A stretch of DNA of 6,003 nucleotides. Source: Bacteroidales bacterium (GTDB taxonomy: Bacteria; Bacteroidota; Bacteroidia; Bacteroidales; VadinHA17). The notes below the pieces were generated by a model. It ran no database searches. It saw nothing but the letters and a program-made list of their open reading frames with translations, and was not told where the DNA came from. The translations under genes and the position numbers were made by a program. Numbering within the stretch: the stretch's first letter is position 1; each line of letters starts with the position of its first letter. Positions 1 through 5,158 of this stretch are shown here, piece after piece. The DNA is taken from the NCBI GenBank assembly GCA_003520925.1, contig DOTV01000064.1:1182-7184 (forward strand), read 5' to 3'.

Positions 1-450
1 TACAAGTTTTGTATTGAAAGGCCTCCCGGTAAAAATCTCTTCTTTTAATGGAGCATTGCTGCCTGACATGTTTTTTGACGCATTTGCCCTTGCTTCCGGA
101 AGATTGCATGCCCTGGCTGCAGCAGAATCAGCTGAATGAACATATACCTTCCTGAACTGGTGGTTTGATCCTGCATGATCGGGATGACCATGTGTATTAA
201 CTACAATTAACGGCTTTGATGTAAGCTTTTTTACAAAAGAAGCCAGATCAGCTGTTCCCAACCCTGTATCGATCAAAAGAGCACTGTCAGCTCCCTCGAC
301 AAGGTACATATTATCGGCGCCATGATCGCCGATAACCCAGACTTTGGAGGCTACTTCATTTAATGAAAACCAGGAGGATGAATTCTGCCCCGAAACATAA
401 AACAATGCCACGGAATAAAACAAAATCATCGTTATAAATATCCTTTTCAT
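1..450 (-). CDS. Exported metallo-beta-lactamase-fold hydrolase, N-terminal 150 residues only (cut by left window edge)
   Basis: Read on the minus strand from the ATG at 450, this frame stays open to the window edge, giving 150 residues; the C-terminal part lies outside. Residues 1-21 form a signal peptide (MKRIFITMILFYSVALFYVSG, likely cut before Gln22), so the enzyme is probably periplasmic or secreted. The metallo-beta-lactamase fold is shown by LIDTG at about 59-63 (Asp61) and by the metal-binding motif THGHPDHAGSN at 86-96, where His87, His89, Asp91 and His92 match HxHxDH. The other metal ligands would be downstream and cannot be checked. Family members include beta-lactamases, glyoxalase II-like thioesterases and lactonases; the visible half does not choose among them. 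It lies 27 bp after the esterase stop codon, so it is probably the last visible gene of the operon. No clear Shine-Dalgarno sequence precedes the ATG, as is usual in Bacteroidetes. Fold call firm, substrate unknown. Confidence 0.88.
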   Translation of the reverse strand, partial: MKRIFITMILFYSVALFYVSGQNSSSWFSLNEVASKVWVIGDHGADNMYLVEGADSALLIDTGLGTADLASFVKKLTSKPLIVVNTHGHPDHAGSNHQFRKVYVHSADSAAARACNLPEARANASKNMSGSNAPLKEEIFTGRPFNTKLV

Positions 451-477
451 TTTATTCTTTTTTCAAAAATTTTCTGG

Positions 478-1647
478 TTATTTTCTCCATAAGCCCGGGA
501 GAAATTTATAATACAAAAGGTGGCGCCAGGTTATAAAATCGTGTGCCCCATTGCTGCCGACATAATACTCATGCTTAATATTGCGCTTCACAAATTCATT
601 ATGCAGTACTTCATGTCTTGCACCCGGATTGGTTTCATTGGTACCGGCACCTACAAACAGGTAGTCAACCTTCGAATTGAAATCAGGCTGGTCAATTGCC
701 GGAGTTTTATCCAGTGACTCTGCTGAACTTAGAAGACCGAAAGAGGCAAACTTATCGAGATTATTGAACCCAACCACCTGTGCATGCCTCCCTCCCATCG
801 ATAATCCGGCTATTGCCCTGCCATGACGATCGGTGCGGATATTATAGGTCTTTTCAACAAGCGGCATGACTACTCTGATAAGCTCATCATTGAATAGCCT
901 GAAAGTTTTATCACTATGTTGCGGATCGTTCCTGTGTACGACCTGGTTGTTTGGCATTACTATTACCATTGGCATTGCCTTGCCTTCAGCTATTAAATTA
1001 TCCTCAATGAAGTTAACCCTGCCGAAAAGGCTCCATGTCGATGCAACCTCACCTGAACCGCCAAGCAGGTATAAAACAGGATACTTCCGGTCACTCTTAT
1101 AATCAGGAGGAAGGTACACGTACACCTCACGTTCTCCACTTGTAATTTCAGAATAATAAATATGCCTTGCAACTGTCCCATGCGGGACATTTTTTGCATC
1201 ATAGAAGGCAGGGCCTTCGCCATGCACAACAAGTATGCTGAAGGCAGGCATTCCTGCAAATCCTGTAAAGGTGTTAGAAGGATCATCAACGCTTACCCCG
1301 TCAATAACAAGCTTGTAATAATATATTTCCGGGTCAAGGGGACCCGCTTTCAGCGTCCATATCCCATCGGCTCCTTTTGTGAAGGGAACAGGTTTTGATA
1401 CCTTAAGTCCAAGCAGGACATTTCCGGTAAGAAGTATCTCATGTGCATCAGGAGCTTTCACCCTGAATATAACCATATGATCGTCTGTCACTTCGGGCGA
1501 GTTCACATTTGCCGAAAAAGGGATAAGATTCAGTGTGTTTTTTTGCGGGGCCCAGTTGAGATTAACGTGTGCCTGCTGGGCTTCCGTAAAAATTGTTGTT
1601 GCTATGGCAATAAGTAAGGTCAGCAAAATATGATTTAGCTTTTTCAT
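478..1647 (-). CDS. Secreted esterase-D-like alpha/beta hydrolase with N-terminal E-set domain; second paralogue, atypical active site
   Basis: The product has 389 residues from the ATG at 1647. That start was chosen because it opens directly on a signal peptide (MKKLNHILLTLLIAIATTIF, likely cut near TEA-QQ at 23/24); an ATG at 1653 adds only Met-Phe. Residues about 48-140 form the immunoglobulin-like E-set/CBM48-like domain common in these esterases (FRVKAPDAHEILLTGN, IWTLKAGPLDPEIYYYKLVIDG). Residues about 155-389 are the Putative esterase domain (PF00756, CE1-like). The nucleophile elbow is GLSMGG at 281-286 with Ser283, and the catalytic His is probably His369 in GAHDFITWR. Two positions look altered. 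The oxyanion-region YLLHG reads YLLGG (His to Gly196), and the usual GxxD acid site reads GTNE (Glu338). The upstream gene is a clear paralogue: both carry SPE, AGPL.PE, NVPHGTV, DNLIA and GLSMGG in the same order. Ferulic or acetyl ester hydrolysis on glycans is the family norm; the substrate here is unknown. Confidence 0.9.
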   Translation of the reverse strand: MKKLNHILLTLLIAIATTIFTEAQQAHVNLNWAPQKNTLNLIPFSANVNSPEVTDDHMVIFRVKAPDAHEILLTGNVLLGLKVSKPVPFTKGADGIWTLKAGPLDPEIYYYKLVIDGVSVDDPSNTFTGFAGMPAFSILVVHGEGPAFYDAKNVPHGTVARHIYYSEITSGEREVYVYLPPDYKSDRKYPVLYLLGGSGEVASTWSLFGRVNFIEDNLIAEGKAMPMVIVMPNNQVVHRNDPQHSDKTFRLFNDELIRVVMPLVEKTYNIRTDRHGRAIAGLSMGGRHAQVVGFNNLDKFASFGLLSSAESLDKTPAIDQPDFNSKVDYLFVGAGTNETNPGARHEVLHNEFVKRNIKHEYYVGSNGAHDFITWRHLLYYKFLPGLWRK

Positions 1648-1685
1648 AAACATTCTTTGAATTTTTTCATATGTAAAACATTTCA

Positions 1686-1720
1686 TACTGCACTCCGCAT
1701 ACCACATACCGCAGACTGCA
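1686..1720. repeat. Five-copy 7-bp tandem repeat, consensus TACCGCA (plus) / TGCGGTA (minus)
   Basis: Plus-strand units in order are TACTGCA, CTCCGCA, TACCACA, TACCGCA and GACTGCA. This is five consecutive 7-bp periods without any indel; CA is invariant at the last two places, and a further CA at 1684-1685 precedes the array. It occupies nearly half of the 73-bp spacer between the two esterase genes and directly abuts the stop codon of the upstream esterase (1721-1723). The unit length is not a multiple of three, so it is not a coding repeat, and the true start of the downstream gene lies after it. Function unknown: it may be a dispersed intergenic repeat, a variable-number tract, or an mRNA spacer element. 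Confidence 0.8.
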
Positions 1721-2959
1721 TCACTTAAAAAGCATTGGCGCAAACTCCGACAGGTAAATCCTCCAGTTGGCCCATGTATGTCCGCCTGTGCTCTCGCGAT
1801 AAATATATTTCAAACCAACCTTATCAAGAGTTTCCCTTAATGTAATGACACCCTTATAGACAAAATCATCCTTGCCGACAGCAATCCAGTAAAGTTTGTA
1901 TCCGCTGTTTTTCAATGCCGTAAGTTTTGTGATCCTTTCCTGTTCTATCTTTGCCGGATCCTGGGTCTGGGGACCCATGTTCATTATACCCATACTGTAA
2001 ACCCCTATATAGCTGAACATTCCGGGATTGTTATTTGTAATTGTCTGTGTATGCATGCCACCCATCGACAGTCCTGCAATTGCCCTGTTATCCTTTCCTG
2101 TCAGTGTACGGTAGTTTTTCTCAATAAAAGGAACTACATCCTTTACAAGATGCTCCTCAAATTTTCCTGCATAACGCTGATAAGCAGCCATTCCCTGTTC
2201 TCCGGTTGAAGGAACGGGCGGAACTTCATTCTGTGCACCTGCCTGGTTGGCATTGCCGTTTGTCATGACAACGATCATTGGTTTTGATTTACCCTGTGCA
2301 ATGAGATTATCCATTATCTGGGCAGCCCTTCCCATATTAGTCCACGCATCTTCATCACCCCCGGCTCCATGTAACAGGTAAAAAACAGGATATTTTTGAG
2401 TGCCCCCTTCATAACCTGCAGGTGTATAAACATATACCCTTCTTGCGAAACCAAGCACTGAGGAGTTGTACCAGACTTTGTTTACTGTTCCGTGCGGGAC
2501 ATTATTCTTATGGATATAAAGATCCGATTCTGATCCCGGGATGATAAAGAAGCTCTGGTAGCTTGCGCCGTCACGTCTTACCTGAACATTGTTCTGATCG
2601 ATGGTTCTTACGCCATCGACTGTGAAAGTATATGCATAAAGCTCAGGTTTCAGAGGTCCTGCAGTGAAAACGAACAGGCCGGTATCGTTCTTTACAAGTT
2701 CTTCGGCACCACCGGGTCCGGTCTGCCATTCACCGGAAACAGTGATCTTCTGGGCATTTTTTGAGTACACTCTGAAAGTAACTTTGTTATCGGGAAGGAT
2801 CTCAGGGGAGATAATTCTTGCCGGCATTCTGAAAGCCGGTGGTGCAGCCGGTGCAGCAGCCGGTCTTACCGGTTCCTGGGCCATGGAGCTGATTGTTATA
2901 CATAACAAAACTAAATTTGTAACAATTGTTACAATTCTGGTTGAAGGTTTTTTTCTCAT
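1721..2959 (-). CDS. Secreted esterase-D/CE1-like alpha/beta hydrolase with N-terminal E-set domain; first paralogue, intact active site
   Basis: The product has 412 residues and the ATG at 2959 opens directly on a signal peptide (residues 1 to about 27, ending SSMA-QEP). An Ala/Pro linker of xxPA repeats follows at 31-42. Residues about 50-140 form an E-set domain (SPEILPDNKVTFRVYSKNAQ, FTAGPLKPELYAYTFTVDG). Residues about 155-412 form the PF00756 esterase domain. The active site looks complete: YLLHGAGGDEDAW at 194-206 for the oxyanion region, GLSMGG at 296-301 with nucleophile Ser298, GKDDF at 362-366 supplying Asp364 or Asp365, and TGGHTWANWR at 391-400 with His394. Relatives include feruloyl and acetyl-xylan esterases of family CE1 and many uncharacterised Bacteroidetes proteins, often loosely named enterochelin esterase. 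The gene starts 40 bp after the Abhydrolase_10 gene and precedes its paralogue by 73 bp. Extracytoplasmic ester hydrolysis is well supported; the substrate is inferred only from the family. Confidence 0.93.
   Translation of the reverse strand: MRKKPSTRIVTIVTNLVLLCITISSMAQEPVRPAAAPAAPPAFRMPARIISPEILPDNKVTFRVYSKNAQKITVSGEWQTGPGGAEELVKNDTGLFVFTAGPLKPELYAYTFTVDGVRTIDQNNVQVRRDGASYQSFFIIPGSESDLYIHKNNVPHGTVNKVWYNSSVLGFARRVYVYTPAGYEGGTQKYPVFYLLHGAGGDEDAWTNMGRAAQIMDNLIAQGKSKPMIVVMTNGNANQAGAQNEVPPVPSTGEQGMAAYQRYAGKFEEHLVKDVVPFIEKNYRTLTGKDNRAIAGLSMGGMHTQTITNNNPGMFSYIGVYSMGIMNMGPQTQDPAKIEQERITKLTALKNSGYKLYWIAVGKDDFVYKGVITLRETLDKVGLKYIYRESTGGHTWANWRIYLSEFAPMLFK
2834..2869 (-). repeat. Three-copy 12-bp in-frame tandem repeat coding an xxPA linker
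   Basis: On the plus strand AGCCGGT recurs at exactly 12-bp steps (2834, 2846, 2858). On the coding strand the three units encode VRPA, AAPA and APPA, residues 31-42 of the first esterase, between the signal peptide and the E-set domain. It is a low-complexity flexible spacer, probably expanded by slippage or unequal recombination. The paralogue downstream lacks it. Confidence 0.75.
2917..2934. other. 18-bp perfect palindrome within signal-peptide codons
   Basis: The sequence TTGTAACAATTGTTACAA equals its own reverse complement over all 18 bases. It lies 25 bases inside the first esterase gene, over codons for about residues 9-15 (the repeated IVT-IVT tripeptide). As DNA it has the symmetry of a dimeric repressor site; as RNA it could fold as a 7-bp stem with an AATT loop. 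Neither role can be shown from sequence alone, and the Ile-Val-Thr repeat could have produced part of the symmetry. Confidence 0.45.
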
Positions 2960-2999
2960 AAGTTTTAATTATTTTCTGGTTAAGTAAAGAATAAGATTT

Positions 3000-5018
3000 T
3001 TATTTCAAAATGCCCGATTTTTCAGCTTTTTCTATCTCTGCCTTTGCATCCTCAGGAAGCAGAAAACCCTCATTAATGAGTTCCCCAGCCGCTCTTCTGA
3101 CAGCTTCGACATATTTTTCATGCGACCCATACCTTTCTTCAAGCGATAGCCGGGGATCATTTATAGCCTTACGATCCTTCCTGGTATTTTTGAAAGAAAT
3201 AAACATTCCGTTAAGGGATGAAAGGTCTCCTTCACCGAAACCTCTTCTCCGAAGAGCCCATCCTGTATAAGTGCCAACCGGGACCCTGATATTAATTCCT
3301 CTTATCCCCGCAATTTCGTTTCCATCCTTATCTACTTTTGGGACAAGGGTTTTATATGGTTTATCCGATTTTACCTTCGGCGGTTCCTGTGTCAGTATTC
3401 CTGAAACATTCATGAAGTCATACTGGGGTCCATAATCAAGCAACGGAAGTTCATTTGCCTTACCGTTGAAAGGAACTCCGGGAATGTCAGGCCAGCCGAT
3501 GTCAACCTTTTGCGGGGTTGTCAGCGTCATTGTAGAAATTGTCGGATATAAGCTCACAGGCGGTTCTTTTCCATCCAGAACCCATTTCTCAAGTGCTACT
3601 ATCAACGCCCTGAGGTATGGTTCATATGAATTATAATTCATGCTGAATCCGCTAACCTGATCAGCACTCCCTGCCGGTGAATGCTGGGTTCCAGAAAATA
3701 AATAGATCCTCACATTGTCAGGGATCTGAAGGTCCCTGGTGCCATATGAATCTGTGGTTGTGAGAGAAGCCCTGAGCTGCCAGTATTCCGATGAACTAAG
3801 GGTCTGCATTATCCGGGGACAGGTTCCGTTACTGATGCATTTTTCAAGAATCCCTCCTGTTATTCCGGAAATCTGATCTGATTCATTATCCCATGAAAAT
3901 GGCGGATCACTACCAGGGAAGAGATGGTCTTCATGCTGAAGTCCGCCTCCGCCGGGACGACCAAAACGGATGTTCAGTGAGATCCGTCGTGTCCCTATAT
4001 GAGCATTCACTCCATCAAATACCTTTAACCCGTTTTCATCCTGATTAAAACCAAGAAACAGGAAAGTGCGTGCAAAGTTGCTGCATTGTGATACTCCCTG
4101 CATAATTGCAGCCCTTACAGGATTTAAGGATTCCCCCTTGCTGACCAGGGGATTCGGAAATCCCGATTCATCTTTCAGTTCATACTTGAGAAACGATGAA
4201 AAATCGCGGATTGCAGCAAATCCCAGCCCAAGAACAAGCGGATCTTTTGCTGTATATATTAGTTCATAAATGAAATTTGGCTGAAATCCGTTTCTGAGTG
4301 AGATCTTTGTTGTGCTCGGTATTCCGGGGAATCGACCCTTTGAACAGTCAGAAAATGCCCATTCGCTTTCATTCACTGTATCGCGGGTATCCGATTCAAG
4401 GATTCTTTTTGTCAGGGTTAAATCCTTATTGTTCAGACTTACAGTCTCATAGCTGTGGTGGGTCAGCCCGGTGAAAAACCCGCTGCTCAGGTTCAGTGTG
4501 GCAGTTTCAGAAGTCACCTGGAATTCTGTCCTTAATATTCCTGCAATTGTTGCCCCATTATTACTTGCATAGGGGACCCTCATTGTAAGACGGTTATTTC
4601 CTCTCAGGACATCGCCCTGCCATGCACACCAGAAATATATGTAGCCTCTTGCCAGTAAAGCAGTATCAGCAGGAAATGAATTTCCCCGGTTTGGAAGGCT
4701 GAGAAATAGAATGCCGTTGGATTTTGAGATATCAGTTGGACGAAGAATGATAAAATCAGAAATATAATCAACCTTCCCGCGCGAATTTCTGGGAGCAAGC
4801 TGAATATCCTGTATTATGCTGTTCAGCTTATTATCCGGATCAACTTCACCATAAGCCTGACCCGTAAGTTTTTCATATGATCCTGCCTGTCCGAAATTTT
4901 TACCGCCCGAGAATGGTTCTGTTTTGGTCACAATGACCCTGTAGACTCTTGCCTGCAGAGTATTGCAAAATGATAAGTGTAGTATAATCAGTAACAGAAA
5001 AAAGTATCTGAATTTCAT
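3000..5018 (-). CDS. Secreted Abhydrolase_10 (PF20091) alpha/beta hydrolase domain protein
   Basis: The product has 672 residues, a normal length for this family. The ATG at 5018 opens on a signal peptide (residues 1 to about 23, ending NTLQA-RVYRV). Family hallmarks run in order: EPFSGGKNFGQAGSYEKLTG (34-53), AYGEVDP then DIQLAPRNSRGKVDY (71-85), LPNRGN (108-113), WQGDV (133-137), LGLGFAAIRDFSSFLKY (263-279), the nucleophile region GVSQCSNFARTFLFLGFNQD (308-327), KVFDGVNAH (332-340), a possible acid in SSSEYWQLRASL (Glu411), and SGTQHSPAG (442-450) with probable catalytic His446. The C-terminal DPRLSLEERYGSHEKYVEAV and GFLLPEDA segments are also typical. Ser310 is the expected nucleophile, but the family pattern as I remember it, GxSQSGR, reads GVSQCSN here. 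Members are uncharacterised or loosely tied to ester hydrolysis. It is the first gene of the minus-strand run, 40 bp upstream of the first esterase. Confidence 0.92.
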   Translation of the reverse strand: MKFRYFFLLLIILHLSFCNTLQARVYRVIVTKTEPFSGGKNFGQAGSYEKLTGQAYGEVDPDNKLNSIIQDIQLAPRNSRGKVDYISDFIILRPTDISKSNGILFLSLPNRGNSFPADTALLARGYIYFWCAWQGDVLRGNNRLTMRVPYASNNGATIAGILRTEFQVTSETATLNLSSGFFTGLTHHSYETVSLNNKDLTLTKRILESDTRDTVNESEWAFSDCSKGRFPGIPSTTKISLRNGFQPNFIYELIYTAKDPLVLGLGFAAIRDFSSFLKYELKDESGFPNPLVSKGESLNPVRAAIMQGVSQCSNFARTFLFLGFNQDENGLKVFDGVNAHIGTRRISLNIRFGRPGGGGLQHEDHLFPGSDPPFSWDNESDQISGITGGILEKCISNGTCPRIMQTLSSSEYWQLRASLTTTDSYGTRDLQIPDNVRIYLFSGTQHSPAGSADQVSGFSMNYNSYEPYLRALIVALEKWVLDGKEPPVSLYPTISTMTLTTPQKVDIGWPDIPGVPFNGKANELPLLDYGPQYDFMNVSGILTQEPPKVKSDKPYKTLVPKVDKDGNEIAGIRGINIRVPVGTYTGWALRRRGFGEGDLSSLNGMFISFKNTRKDRKAINDPRLSLEERYGSHEKYVEAVRRAAGELINEGFLLPEDAKAEIEKAEKSGILK

Positions 5019-5158
5019 TAATGGATCAGGGTAAAATTAATAGACACATCGTAAGCAAAATTTATTCCTTTATAATGACAGATAATCATTTTATGGATTA
5101 ATCATTAATTTCATAACTTGGCATGTTATAAAATTAATCAATAATCAATTAAAACGCA
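5019..5158. promoter_or_regulatory. Divergent intergenic region expected to hold promoters for the hydrolase operon and the acyltransferase gene
   Basis: These 140 AT-rich bases separate the two outward-facing genes, so both promoters should lie here. Candidates are weak. For the minus operon, TAATTTTA (5039-5032) resembles the Bacteroidetes -7 box TAnnTTTG, with a TTG (5058-5056) 16 bp upstream; this spacing is somewhat short and would leave a leader of only a few bases. For the plus gene, TATAAT at 5071-5076 is a perfect general -10 hexamer but lacks a visible -35 partner. Neither ATG has a clear Shine-Dalgarno sequence. The location is well supported; the individual boxes are tentative. 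Confidence 0.45.
5083..5149 (+). repeat. Four copies of TAATCAWT, one inside a near-perfect 13-bp palindrome
   Basis: TAATCATT occurs at 5083-5090 and 5099-5106; TAATCAAT occurs at 5135-5142 and 5142-5149, the last two sharing one base. The second copy sits in ATTAATCATTAAT (5097-5109), symmetrical except at the central base. All four lie between the two divergent starts and upstream of the plus-strand gene, where a regulator could bind. The region is AT-rich, so chance similarity remains possible. Confidence 0.35.

Noticed and set aside
993..1289. Open frames in other registers inside the esterase and hydrolase genes, such as this 98-codon minus frame and one at 4604-4798.
   Set aside because: They lie wholly within well-supported genes in another frame and show no family motifs, plausible start context or domain structure.
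1648..1743. A longer N-terminus for the second esterase, starting at the ATG at 1743.
   Set aside because: It would put 32 residues translated from the heptamer repeat and spacer ahead of a complete signal peptide and overlap the end of the upstream gene by 23 bases. The start at 1647 begins directly on MKKLNH and is far more natural.
478..2959. Naming the two esterases as enterochelin (siderophore) esterases.
   Set aside because: That label is often transferred automatically to PF00756 proteins. There is no siderophore gene nearby, and the E-set plus signal peptide layout fits secreted CE1-like esterases better.
2960..2999. Possible terminator between the Abhydrolase_10 gene and the first esterase.
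   Set aside because: The 40-bp spacer is AT-rich but shows no GC stem followed by a T run on the minus strand, so read-through is more likely.
4965..4967. Cys18 in the signal peptide of the Abhydrolase_10 protein as a lipoprotein attachment site.
   Set aside because: The preceding residues Leu-Ser-Phe do not fit a lipobox, which needs a small residue before Cys, and a good signal peptidase I site (LQA) follows.
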